A DNA stretch of 64,000 nucleotides. It comes from Methylomonas sp. Its GTDB lineage: Bacteria; Pseudomonadota; Gammaproteobacteria; Methylococcales; Methylomonadaceae. The notes beneath the pieces are model-generated. The model made no database searches. It was not told the DNA's origin and worked only from the letters and a program-made list of their open reading frames with translations. Within the stretch, counting starts at the first letter, position 1, and each line of letters begins with the position of its first letter. The translations under genes were made by a program, and so were the position numbers. Where the stretch lies: the NCBI RefSeq assembly GCF_023228165.1, contig NZ_JALOBS010000004.1:141772-205771 (forward strand), given 5' to 3'. Positions 1 to 8,325 of this stretch are shown in pieces.

Positions 1-226
1 ATTCCTCTCTTTTGCCGGGCTTTGTAAATGGTCACGTTCGGAGCATTGGGGTCAGGTCTTTCAATCAAGCAAAACATTCAAGAACCTATCGCGGCTGTTG
101 ATTTGATGGTTGCGGAATGCAAGGCCTGACCGCAATATTTTCCTCATTTTGCGAATCTTACTCAATGTTTTCCGGTATCAGGCGCTTTTAAAATCGGGCA
201 CTCGTTTGCGTATACCAAGCGTATTT

Positions 227-337
227 TTATAACAAGCCGTTAGTCTCTTTCTTGGCTTTTTTGGCGGCTTTTTTTTCTTTGGCGTTTAGTTTAGGCTGTT
301 TCTTCTGCTCTTTATTACTTTTTTGTTCTTTGCTCAT
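227..337 (-). CDS. small lysine-rich peptide (36 aa)
   Basis: A short open frame from ATG (complement of 335-337) to TAA (227-229). The product is almost wholly charged: Lys, Glu and Gln fill the first 31 residues, with an AKEKKAAKKAKKE core and a short GLL end. I do not recognise a named family. Composition is like small basic nucleic-acid-associated peptides. It lies upstream of, and on the same strand as nothing close: the next minus-strand genes (VF530, RRM) end 145 bases away. It could also be a chance low-complexity frame, but the clean codon pattern and the lack of stops in an otherwise AT-rich stretch favour a real gene. Confidence 0.45.
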   Translation of the reverse strand: MSKEQKSNKEQKKQPKLNAKEKKAAKKAKKETNGLL

Positions 338-482
338 GGCGTACACTCTAAATGATTGAGGGTTTTGTAAACAAATGATGCCTGTGTGCCAGTGAACACC
401 ATCGAATTAACGCAATCCGAATTTAAAGTTATACGCTCTTTGCTTAAGAATAGGTGATTAGTTGGATAATAACGCTTAGCCG

Positions 483-716
483 CTAGTCGTCTTCGTCCGG
501 CCACTGGGTTTGTAAATAAAGTGCTTCGACTTTTTGCCGTGCCCACGGCGTTTTACGCAGGAATTTCAGGCTGGACGCGATACTGGGGTCGCTGGAAAAA
601 CAATTGATATTGATTTTGTCGGCCATGTCTTCCCAGCCGTATCGTTCCACCAGTCGGGCGAGTAGCATTTGTAGCGTGAGGCCATGCAAGGGATCTTGCC
701 GGCTGGATTTAGGCAT
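483..716 (-). CDS. VF530-family (DUF2132) DNA-binding protein
   Basis: Residues show the family pattern DPLHGLTLQ near the N-terminus, then VERYGWEDMA, then the highly conserved SSLKFLRKTPWAR block and a VEALYL end. Proteins of this family are about 70-80 aa, fold as a compact helical domain and are described as DNA-binding. I chose the ATG at 714-716, giving 77 aa, because the family begins just before the DPLHG block; a longer open frame to 836 would run through the RRM gene in another frame. The start overlaps the end of the upstream RRM gene by 8 bases, so the two are probably translated from one message. The exact cellular role is unknown. Confidence 0.8.
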   Translation of the reverse strand: MPKSSRQDPLHGLTLQMLLARLVERYGWEDMADKININCFSSDPSIASSLKFLRKTPWARQKVEALYLQTQWPDEDD

Positions 717-972
717 CCGAGCCGCCGCCGGGTTTTGCTTCGGCTTTTTTGACGCGTATTTTGCTGCCGGCCATATCCAGTCCGTTGAGCAGTTTAATAG
801 CCGCCTTGGCTTCGCCGGGTTTGGGCATTTCGACAAAGCCGAAGCCTTTGGAAGCGCCGGTTTCTTTGTCGATTACCAGTGAACAGGATTGCACCGCGCC
901 GTGTTCCGCAAACAGGGCGCGGAGTTCTGCTTCCGTGGCGGTGCGAGGTAAATTGCGTATCAATAATTTCAT
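709..972 (-). CDS. RNA-binding protein with one RRM domain
   Basis: An 87-aa protein that is essentially a single RNA recognition motif. RNP2 is LLIRNLP at residues 3-9 and RNP1 is SKGFGFVEM at about 41-49, followed by the closing beta strand and a short KAEAKPGGGSDA tail. Small single-RRM proteins of this kind are common in bacteria (cold-shock or RNA-chaperone roles are proposed for the family). The gene overlaps the VF530 gene downstream by 8 bases, so the two nucleic-acid-binding proteins look co-expressed. No specific RNA target can be read from the sequence. Confidence 0.85.
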   Translation of the reverse strand: MKLLIRNLPRTATEAELRALFAEHGAVQSCSLVIDKETGASKGFGFVEMPKPGEAKAAIKLLNGLDMAGSKIRVKKAEAKPGGGSDA

Positions 973-1193
973 TCTGAAGATTTTTGCTGACTTAAATGGT
1001 CCTTATGCTACAGGATAAGTCGGGTTTTTTACGATTGTTTTTATGCAGCCCGGTTTAAATCGTCGAGCTTGGATTGGAAGGCTATAAATCGGGGTTATTA
1101 AACTCGAGGCAGCTAAAGTCTTGGCGATTGCCATTCTCTGCGTGTTATGCTTTCGAACGATTTCTATTTTTCCACCTGTGAGGTTGCTCCAGT

Positions 1194-3728
1194 GTGAAGA
1201 TTTTTTTGTCCTATGCCTCGCCGTATCGCGCTATTGCCGATGATCTGTGCTGTCGCCTGCAGGCTGCCGGGCACGAGGTGTTCTTCGACCGCGAAGACCT
1301 ACCGCCGGGTACCAGTTTCGACGACCGTATCCACAGCGCCATTCAAAGTTCCGAGTTGTTTATTTTCCTGATTGCGCCGGAAGCTGTCGCGGATGGTCAT
1401 TACACCCGGACCGAACTCAAGATAGCCAGCCGCAAATGGCCGACGCCCGGCTGGCATGTGTTGCCGGTGCAAGTGGCTGAAACGCCGCTCAAGGATGTGC
1501 CCGCTTACTTACGGGCACTCACCATCATGCAGGCGGAAGGCAATCTGGCCGCCGAGGTGGTGTTGGAAGTGCAAAACCTGCTGCAATTGCACAGTCAGGA
1601 AGCGCAGCCCAAAACCAGTGCGCCAACGTCGCCGCTGGAGCGCTTAAGTTACCGTTCGTTGCCGTTACGTTTCGGGCGCGATACGGCGGGCGGCTATTCG
1701 CTAGCCTTAGCAGAATCGGTAGCGGGTGGTTTGCGACTTGATACTGCCGAACTTGAACAATTGTTGTGGTCGGGCGCCGAGGCTATTGACGGTTCGGCGC
1801 GGCGTTCCGCTAACGATAGTAGTTTGGATACGTTGTTACCATCCGCCGCCAATGCCCGCGAAGTCGGGCGGGCGCTTTACAATGCAGTGTTCAATTCGTC
1901 GTTGCGCGACAACCTTGCACAATATCTGCGTGCGATAGATCCGCAGCGTGGCCAAGGCTTGCGCTTTGTGATTGACACGACCGAGGTTCCCGACCTGGCC
2001 CGCTTACCTTGGGAATTCTTATATAGCCCGGCCAAGGATGATTTTCTATTTTCCGATCGGATGAAGCCTATTGTGCGCTGGTTGGATGTCGATGAATTAA
2101 CCCCGACCCTGGCGGTGGAGCCGCCGCTACGTATATTGCTGGTAATTGCCGCTCCCACTGACAGGCCGGGATTACGGGTTGGTGAAGAGCTTGCCCATCT
2201 GGATAGCGCGCTGGCCGAATTAACCGCGAGCGGACAGGTGAAAACAGTCAGGCTCGACCATGCCAGCTTGGAAAGCCTGGATAATGCGCTGCTGCAAACC
2301 CGTCCGCATATATTGCATTTTATCGGTCATGGCGATTTTGTGGCGGATGAAGGTTTGTTGGTATTTGAGTCCGACAGCACGCAGGGTGTCAGCGATACCA
2401 TAGCCGGGCGGCAACTGGCGGTGTTGTTACGCAACCATCTTGCCTATTTGCGCTTGGTTTTTTTGAATAGCTGTATGGGGGCTGCCGCTTCAAGGGTCGA
2501 TCCATTCGGCGGCGTCGCGCAAAGCCTGATCCGCCGAGGCATTCCCGCCGTGATAGCCATGCAGTTTCCGATTCCCGATAGGGCCGCGGTTGCCTTGTCC
2601 AGGCATTTTTATCGCTATCTGGCCGCCGGTCAGCCGGTTGATGCCGCATTAACCTCCGCCCGGGCTTTTCTTTATGCGCGCGGTTATGCCGTGGAATGGG
2701 GCGCACCGGCGCTGCATATGCGGTCTCCGGACGGACGTCTGTTCGATATTGCCGAATTATCGGGTCCGGTTGCCGCATTGATTCCTCAATCAGCTCCTGT
2801 TATAGAGGTTTCCGATGCTGTCGTGACGGCATCGCCGCATCGTAACTTTCAACGTAGCTTGATCGTGCCGATAGTAATAGGCCTGTTATTCATCGGCGCG
2901 GCAGGAATATGGTGGCGGTTTTCCAGTGAATCGGTGCCGGATGTTAACGTTGCACCTAGTATCGATAAGACGCCTGCCAGCAATATTACCGATGGGATTC
3001 AGCGGGCATTAGGTCATTTGCGCGCCGGCGATAGCCAAGCCGCGGCAGAACTTTTGGATAATATGCTGAAACAAGATGATTCCGCATTGTCTGCTGAACA
3101 GCTTGGCGCCCGACACGACCCGCTGGCGCTGGCTTTAGGCAATGCCGCGGATAAGGCCTTTCTTCAAGGCGACAGCCAGCTCGGCTATCGGCTTATGGAC
3201 ATACTGTTGGCCATGGGGCCGTTTGATGAGGCGCTTGAACAACGGATTAACGCTCAGGTCGGCGCGTGGCTGGGTCGGGGGGTGGGGTGGGCGGAGGCGA
3301 TTGAGGTGTCGCCCGGCGCTGCTAGTTCGGGCGATGCGGATGCTGGTCGCTGGCGTTATACGGTGCGTTCGGGCGATACGCTTTGGAGCATCGCGCGCCG
3401 ATTGACCGGTGAAGGCCGGCAATGGCCGACACTACAGACCTACCATAACCAGCTCGTCAAAGTGGGTATGGGCGGGAATCTGATAGCCGACCCTCAGCGT
3501 ATCTATCCAGGTCAGAAAATCTTTATAAAGCCAAGCGCTGTCGGAACTGAAGAAAACGTGTTTGATTATTATGTTTCGCGGGGCGAAACCTTGTCCGGAA
3601 TAGCGTTACGCATGTATGGGCAAGAAGCGCTGTGGCATGTCATATATCAGGATAATGCCGACAGTATCGCCGATCCCGGCTTGATTTATCCGGGGCAAGT
3701 ATTGCATTTACGGCGGCATGGATACTGA
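1194..3728 (+). CDS. TIR - CHAT - transmembrane - double LysM protein
   Basis: An 844-aa multidomain protein. Residues 1-90 form a TIR domain (start KIFLSYAS; candidate NADase glutamate E74 in RTELKIAS). Residues about 150-520 are a CHAT caspase-like protease domain, with the catalytic pair visible as H379 in HFIGHG and C427 in LNSC. A single hydrophobic helix spans about 555-575. After a helical linker come two C-terminal LysM modules, each with a YTVRSGDTL / YYVSRGETL start and a YPGQ end (about 721-780 and 791-842). The start is GTG at 1194 with a GAGG upstream. Known parts suggest a cytoplasmic signalling or suicide enzyme tethered to the membrane with peptidoglycan-binding modules outside; that topology is inferred. 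TIR and CHAT domains both occur in bacterial defence and cell-death proteins; I do not know this exact order as a described system. Confidence 0.85.
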   Translation: MKIFLSYASPYRAIADDLCCRLQAAGHEVFFDREDLPPGTSFDDRIHSAIQSSELFIFLIAPEAVADGHYTRTELKIASRKWPTPGWHVLPVQVAETPLKDVPAYLRALTIMQAEGNLAAEVVLEVQNLLQLHSQEAQPKTSAPTSPLERLSYRSLPLRFGRDTAGGYSLALAESVAGGLRLDTAELEQLLWSGAEAIDGSARRSANDSSLDTLLPSAANAREVGRALYNAVFNSSLRDNLAQYLRAIDPQRGQGLRFVIDTTEVPDLARLPWEFLYSPAKDDFLFSDRMKPIVRWLDVDELTPTLAVEPPLRILLVIAAPTDRPGLRVGEELAHLDSALAELTASGQVKTVRLDHASLESLDNALLQTRPHILHFIGHGDFVADEGLLVFESDSTQGVSDTIAGRQLAVLLRNHLAYLRLVFLNSCMGAAASRVDPFGGVAQSLIRRGIPAVIAMQFPIPDRAAVALSRHFYRYLAAGQPVDAALTSARAFLYARGYAVEWGAPALHMRSPDGRLFDIAELSGPVAALIPQSAPVIEVSDAVVTASPHRNFQRSLIVPIVIGLLFIGAAGIWWRFSSESVPDVNVAPSIDKTPASNITDGIQRALGHLRAGDSQAAAELLDNMLKQDDSALSAEQLGARHDPLALALGNAADKAFLQGDSQLGYRLMDILLAMGPFDEALEQRINAQVGAWLGRGVGWAEAIEVSPGAASSGDADAGRWRYTVRSGDTLWSIARRLTGEGRQWPTLQTYHNQLVKVGMGGNLIADPQRIYPGQKIFIKPSAVGTEENVFDYYVSRGETLSGIALRMYGQEALWHVIYQDNADSIADPGLIYPGQVLHLRRHGY

Positions 3729-3824
3729 TTAGGGAGCAGTGCCGCCGATTGATAGTGCTTCGGTACTTAACCGGGAGCGTATAGTTAGCGTTTTTAATCA
3801 TGAATTTTTGAAGTGGAGACCGGT

Positions 3825-4167
3825 ATGGCTAATGTGATTGAATAATCGCTCGGAAACCGTGGGCGGTAATTGCAGCCTTACTGTTGGCGCGGCGCGTAAA
3901 CTCACGGTTGGCTGCAATGCCACGCTAAAGGTCAATTCCAACCAAACCATGTCTTTTGGTAAAGATTGCTGCTTAACAGTGGGTAAGAACCTTAAAATCC
4001 AGGCGGGTGACTCGATAGAACTAGTGGTGGGTAATTAGCTGGTGATGAAGAAGGATTGCTCCATCATTATTAGCGGACGTGATATCACCATAAAGGCCAG
4101 CGTCGATATTGATGTTAAATCCGGTAAGGATTTGGTTTTGAATGGGAGTAAAATTCTGCAAAATTAA
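3825..4167 (+). pseudogene. decayed VgrG C-terminal tail
   Basis: The region reads as the beta-helix end of a type VI secretion VgrG. An ATG at 3825 starts MANVIE and stops at 3843. A frame shifted by one then gives repeated VGGNCSLTVG, LTVGKNLKIQAG and DSIELVVGN, hits a TAG at 4036, and continues in the same frame through VMKKDCSIIISG and DITIKA to GSKILQN and a TAA at 4165. The order and wording match VgrG C-termini (SLTVG repeats, then MKKDG-like, then GSKxLQN). At least one frameshift and one nonsense codon are present and no other T6SS gene is near, so this is a remnant, not a working spike. Confidence 0.75.
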
Positions 4168-4288
4168 TGGCGGCCGCGGCCTTGAGTAAAGATACCGTCA
4201 ATCGGAAAGACCTTGTTCCGGTTCTAGTTATGTCGCCAACGGGCCGGGGTGTGCGCTCCCGGTCCGTGTGAATAAGTTTAAGACAAAT

Positions 4289-5137
4289 TCAGGCTGCTAC
4301 ACGGGGTTGGCCGACCCGACGGTATGTTGTTGAAAAAATAGCAATTAAGCCGGAAAACATTAGCCAAGCCGCACCCGGCAAAGGCACGAATACTCCGCCG
4401 CCTGCCAAGTTATACACATTGGCTGGCGCATCGGCATAGTCGCCATAGATCAAATCGTCAAATGTCAGCGACCAGGTTCCCGAGCGTTCGCTGCTTGTTA
4501 AATTATTGCCGCAGCAATTTAATCCCTGGCCGATGTCGATATAACTGATATCGGTATCGCTTTTAAAGGCTTTGGAAAAGAAGTTGGTTCGATAGTAACT
4601 GTAATCGCCCAGGTAGTTATTATTACTGGTACCAATTAAATCGCCGTTGGCGTCATAAGCCTGAAAATTAAGGTATTGATAAGTGGACGAACTACCATTG
4701 CTGTAGGCGATGCCGAAATATCCGATGGGATTGTCAAAACTGATGCGCCAAAAATTTGCCGAAGAGGTCGATTGGTTATTGAAAGCCAAAAAATTATCCC
4801 CGCTTCTGGCATTATTTCCGTAATTTGCCCCTTCGTTTAATATTGCTCCCATACCGGTATTCGCCGGATCTATGACGTTTACGGATTGAGTGGTTTCAAT
4901 GCCGTCTCTGGGCAAGGTCGTTACTTGCGTGGTGCGGATCAGTGCAGAAAAAGTGACGCCTTGGTCTGCGTATAAGTCGGTTAAAGGCGTGGCTGCCGAA
5001 AAAAGTGTGGGGGCGTTAATGACGGTTCCCAATGGATCGTTATCAAAATTAATGGTCTGTACCGTTGCGTTGGTATTCGTGGCGGCAATAAGCATGAACG
5101 AGCTTAACAGCAGCGGGGTTTTGTTGATAGAAAGCAT
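4289..5137 (-). CDS. secreted PEP-CTERM-like sorting-signal protein
   Basis: A 282-aa exported protein. The N-terminus is a signal peptide (about residues 1-24, MLSINKTPLLLSS then a hydrophobic core ending in TNA). The body is rich in Asn, Ser, Tyr and Asp, typical of extracellular beta-sandwich proteins. The C-terminus has VPLPGAAWLMFSGLIAI followed by RR, the PEP-CTERM-type tripartite signal (short motif, membrane helix, basic end) that exosortase systems recognise and that often reads LPGAAWL in methanotrophs. A Shine-Dalgarno-like AAGGAG lies just upstream of the ATG. The function of the mature domain is not recognisable; surface or biofilm matrix roles are typical for the class. Confidence 0.75.
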   Translation of the reverse strand: MLSINKTPLLLSSFMLIAATNTNATVQTINFDNDPLGTVINAPTLFSAATPLTDLYADQGVTFSALIRTTQVTTLPRDGIETTQSVNVIDPANTGMGAILNEGANYGNNARSGDNFLAFNNQSTSSANFWRISFDNPIGYFGIAYSNGSSSTYQYLNFQAYDANGDLIGTSNNNYLGDYSYYRTNFFSKAFKSDTDISYIDIGQGLNCCGNNLTSSERSGTWSLTFDDLIYGDYADAPANVYNLAGGGVFVPLPGAAWLMFSGLIAIFSTTYRRVGQPRVAA

Positions 5138-5392
5138 CTCTGAATCTCCTTATATATTGGGCAATACGCGTTTCAATTAAACTGGAATGGAAGCTATTTG
5201 CTCCCGGCTGCTAAATTAGCAAAGCAATTTTTTATGGCCGTGACCGATGTCATTTCAAAACGCGAAAACTCTGTGGCTAAAGAGTTCGCTTTGCCGGAAT
5301 ATAAGCCGGGCGCATGAACCCAGCTCGTGGTGATACGCTTGCTGAAAGTCGATTTGGTTGAGTTATGATATGCCGACGGTTTAGTAAAACTG

Positions 5393-6106
5393 TCAGCCGA
5401 CGAGCGCAGTGAGTTTATTGAGGTTGTTGATTTGAATCTTCTTTTTGTTGGCTAGAATGAGCCCTGATTTTTCGTACTTACCTAAAACCCGGCTGACGGT
5501 TTCGGGAGCCAGGCCCAGGTAGTTTGCGATGTCGGCCCTGGACATTGTCAGGCGTATTAATATAGGCCGATTGTGTGCCAGGTTTTGCCTATGTATCAGA
5601 TCGAGTAAAAAAACGCCTAACCGTTTGCTGGCGATACCATGGTTGATAGCTAATAACGACTCGTGGCAGTGTAGAATTTCGGCATTGAAGTGTTCCAGAA
5701 TATTCTTGAGTAAATTCGGAAATTTTTCACAATTAGCTTGGATAAAAGGCAGGGAAAAGGCACACACAATTGATTTTTCCAAGGTTATTGCCGAGGATAA
5801 ATAATAGCTATGGTATAAGTGCGCCAAGCCAATGACTTCACCCGGAAAATAGAAATTAATTATTTGCTGGTCTCCCTGGTTATTGGCGTAAATATTTTTT
5901 ACCGACCCCGCTTTCAGGAAGAACAAATTTTTTATATCTTCACCCTGATAATAAATATAGCGGCCTTTGGGTTGAATCAAATCGTGAAGCAAATTAGGTG
6001 TCACCGGATCGAGCGGATTGCCGACTAAATCGTTGGCAAAGCATCGCTTGATTTTTCCGCATTCGCGACAACCCTGTAGCAATTGATGGTAGCCGAATTG
6101 CAGCAT
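5393..6106 (-). CDS. FNR-type oxygen-sensing transcription regulator
   Basis: A 237-aa Crp/Fnr-family protein. It keeps all four cluster cysteines of E. coli FNR in the same spacing: C13-x2-C16-x5-C22 at the N-terminus, plus C115 in the KSIVCAF segment. This supports an oxygen-labile [4Fe-4S] sensor. A cyclic-nucleotide-fold beta barrel follows (about 40-125), then a dimer helix and a C-terminal winged helix-turn-helix (about 188-217) with the E-x2-S-R recognition pattern of FNR (PETVSRVLG). It probably activates or represses genes in response to low oxygen through TTGAT-N4-ATCAA-type sites. The PEP-CTERM gene lies 255 bases downstream on the same strand; no evidence ties the two. Confidence 0.85.
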   Translation of the reverse strand: MLQFGYHQLLQGCRECGKIKRCFANDLVGNPLDPVTPNLLHDLIQPKGRYIYYQGEDIKNLFFLKAGSVKNIYANNQGDQQIINFYFPGEVIGLAHLYHSYYLSSAITLEKSIVCAFSLPFIQANCEKFPNLLKNILEHFNAEILHCHESLLAINHGIASKRLGVFLLDLIHRQNLAHNRPILIRLTMSRADIANYLGLAPETVSRVLGKYEKSGLILANKKKIQINNLNKLTALVG

Positions 6107-6310
6107 TGCGCAGCCTCCTGAAACATTGCATGCATAGTGTAGGCGTCAAGGGAGAGGCGCCGTTGCTTATTCGTTGGAATGTGGTCTGGTTTTGGATTAA
6201 GAATACGGCGTTAATATGAACAGCTGAAGACTAAGCGTAAAACAAGCCGAGGGTAAATGCCTAACAACGCAGCGGGAATCGGTTGTTTATAGACATTGAT
6301 TTTATGTGAT

Positions 6311-7357
6311 TCAGCAATAACCGTCAGGATTATTGTTCTGCCAGCGCCAGACATCGGTCATCATTTGTTGCAGGTCTCTGTCTGCTTTCCAGGCGAATTT
6401 TTCTAACGCTAAACCAGGGTCGGCGAAACAGGCCGCGACATCGCCCGGACGTCTGGGGGTGATTTGATAGGGCACGGACCGACCCGTTACCTGACTGAAG
6501 GTATTGATCATGTCCAAAACGCTGTAGCCGTTGCCGGTGCCGAGATTGAAAGCCTCGCAAATTGAAGCGTCATCGCCTTGCTTCATTAAATACTGCAACG
6601 CCTTGATATGGCCTTGGGCCAAATCGACCACATGGATGTAATCGCGTACTCCGGTACCGTCATGGGTGGCGTAATCGTTGCCGAACACCGATAAAACCGG
6701 TAGTTTGCCGATCGCGACCTGCGACAAATAAGGCATCAGATTATTCGGTATGCCGTTGGGGTCTTCGCCTATCAGACCGCTTTGATGAGCGCCGATCGGA
6801 TTGAAATAGCGCAAGATGGCGATTTTCCAATGTTGCTGCTGTAAGTTAAGCGTATCCGCAGCACTGGTATCGCGGAGGATTTCTTCAATGAATAATTTAG
6901 TGCGGCCGTACGGATTAGTGGCCTGTAAGGGAAATTGTTCCGTAATCGGTACCGTGTGCGGGTCTCCGTAGACGGTGGCGGATGAGCTGAATACCAAGCT
7001 TTTAACGCCATTTTCGGCCATGGTTTCCAATAGAACCAGGGTGCCGGTGATATTGTTCTGGTAATAACTAAGCGGTTGCTGGCAGGATTCGCCAACGGCT
7101 TTCAGTCCGGCGAAGTGGATGACGGCGTCGACAGCGTGGCTTTGAAAGATGCGGTCGAGTGCGGTGGCGTCGCGGATATCGGCCTGATAAAACGGGATAA
7201 CTTGACCGGTTATTTTTTCTATTCTGCGGATGGATTCAACTTTGCTGTTACTCAAGTTATCCACGATGACCACAGCGAAGCCATGGTTAATAAGCTCGAC
7301 GCAGGTGTGGCTACCAATGTAACCAGCGCCGCCGGTGACCAGAATAGTGTTTGTCAT
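6311..7357 (-). CDS. galE: UDP-glucose 4-epimerase
   Basis: A 348-aa short-chain dehydrogenase/reductase. The NAD-binding loop GGAGYIG is at residues 9-15, catalytic serine in SSSATVYG (about 124-130) and the YxxxK pair is Y150/K154 in NPYGRTK. Length and the C-terminal NPDGY end match GalE. The enzyme interconverts UDP-glucose and UDP-galactose for lipopolysaccharide and exopolysaccharide supply. It starts 17 bases after the end-proximal ttcA gene's neighbour: ttcA stops at 7374 and galE starts at 7357 on the same strand, so the two may share a transcript. Confidence 0.93.
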   Translation of the reverse strand: MTNTILVTGGAGYIGSHTCVELINHGFAVVIVDNLSNSKVESIRRIEKITGQVIPFYQADIRDATALDRIFQSHAVDAVIHFAGLKAVGESCQQPLSYYQNNITGTLVLLETMAENGVKSLVFSSSATVYGDPHTVPITEQFPLQATNPYGRTKLFIEEILRDTSAADTLNLQQQHWKIAILRYFNPIGAHQSGLIGEDPNGIPNNLMPYLSQVAIGKLPVLSVFGNDYATHDGTGVRDYIHVVDLAQGHIKALQYLMKQGDDASICEAFNLGTGNGYSVLDMINTFSQVTGRSVPYQITPRRPGDVAACFADPGLALEKFAWKADRDLQQMMTDVWRWQNNNPDGYC

Positions 7358-7373
7358 GATTTAATTCCATTGT

Positions 7374-8276
7374 TTAGCGTTCGAGAATGTCCAATCCCGG
7401 TTCGCCGGTAAATGCCGCCAGCGTTGTTTTGCCCGCACTCATGCGGGGGTCCGATGTGGCGCCTGCCAATGAGGCGTCCGGGTTGCGCTGCAGGCCGGCA
7501 AAGTCAAACAAGCCGGTATCGGCCATTTGCGAGGGGGCGATATTTTGCAAGCTGGCGAAAATGGTTTCCAAGCGGCCCGGAAATTGTTTGTCCCAACCCG
7601 CCAACATGTGTTTCATGGCCTTGCGCTGCAGATTTTCCTGCGAGCCGCACAGATTGCAAGGAATGATGGGGAATTTTTTAAATGCAGCAAACCGGTTGAT
7701 ATCCTTTTCCCGGCAATAGGCCAAGGGCCGAATGATGATATTTTGTTTGTCGTCGCTGAGTAGTTTGGGCGGCATGGCTTTGAGTTTGCCGCCATAAAAC
7801 ATGTTTAAAAAAAATGTTTCCATGATGTCTTCGCGGTGGTGGCCCAGGGCAATTTTACTAACGTTGTGCTCTTTGGCGAAGCCGTATAGCGTGCCGCGCC
7901 GCAAGCGGGAACAAAGGCTGCAAGTGGTTTTGCCTTCCGGGATGATGCGTTTGACGATGCTGTAGGTGTCGTGCTCAATGATATGGAAAGGTACGCCGAC
8001 GGCTCGCAGATACTCCGGTAACACATGCTCGGGAAAATCCGGTTGTTTTTGATCCAGGTTGACGGCGATGATTTCAAAGCCGACCGGCGCGGTTTTTTGC
8101 AAATTCAACAAAATATCCAGCATGGTATAAGAGTCTTTACCTCCGGACAGGCAGACCATGATTTTGTCGCCGTCTTCTATCATGTTGAAGTCGGCAATGG
8201 CTTCACCGACGCAGCGGCGCAGGCGTTTCTGCAATTTATTGAATTGGGTGCGGGATTTTTGTTCTAAGTCGGACAT
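7374..8276 (-). CDS. ttcA: tRNA 2-thiocytidine(32) synthetase TtcA
   Basis: A 300-aa PP-loop ATPase. The adenylation motif SGGKDS is at residues 44-49, and iron-sulfur ligands are visible as C119-x2-C122 (TTCSLCSRLRRG) and C207/C210 (CNLCGSQ). The stretch from CNLCGSQ to ADTGLFDF is typical of TtcA, and separates it from TilS or MnmA. TtcA binds a [4Fe-4S] cluster and converts cytidine 32 of certain tRNAs to 2-thiocytidine. The protein acts in the cytoplasm. It lies between fabB and galE on the same strand, with a small REP-like hairpin in the 49-base gap to fabB. Confidence 0.93.
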   Translation of the reverse strand: MSDLEQKSRTQFNKLQKRLRRCVGEAIADFNMIEDGDKIMVCLSGGKDSYTMLDILLNLQKTAPVGFEIIAVNLDQKQPDFPEHVLPEYLRAVGVPFHIIEHDTYSIVKRIIPEGKTTCSLCSRLRRGTLYGFAKEHNVSKIALGHHREDIMETFFLNMFYGGKLKAMPPKLLSDDKQNIIIRPLAYCREKDINRFAAFKKFPIIPCNLCGSQENLQRKAMKHMLAGWDKQFPGRLETIFASLQNIAPSQMADTGLFDFAGLQRNPDASLAGATSDPRMSAGKTTLAAFTGEPGLDILER

Positions 8277-8295
8277 TGCTTAATGATGCAGGCAG

Positions 8296-8314
8296 CCGGA
8301 GCGTAAAGCTCCGG
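8296..8314. repeat. REP-like hairpin between fabB and ttcA
   Basis: A perfect 7-bp stem (CCGGAGC / GCTCCGG) with a 5-base GTAAA loop. Read on the minus strand it begins GTAGCCCGGAGC, sharing GTAGCCCGGA with the two larger palindromes around the RAYT transposase at 51.25-51.99 kb. No T-run follows on the minus strand, so it is a poor intrinsic terminator. It is better read as a dispersed REP copy that may also stabilise the fabB message end. Confidence 0.55.
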
Positions 8315-8325
8315 GCTACTATGGA

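Noticed and set aside
28..129. A 33-codon open frame at the window start
   Set aside because: No family resemblance and no ribosome site. It may be the end of something left of the window, but nothing supports it.
3825..4167. Working type VI secretion spike
   Set aside because: The frame is broken by a shift and a stop, and no TssB/C/J/K/L/M gene is nearby.
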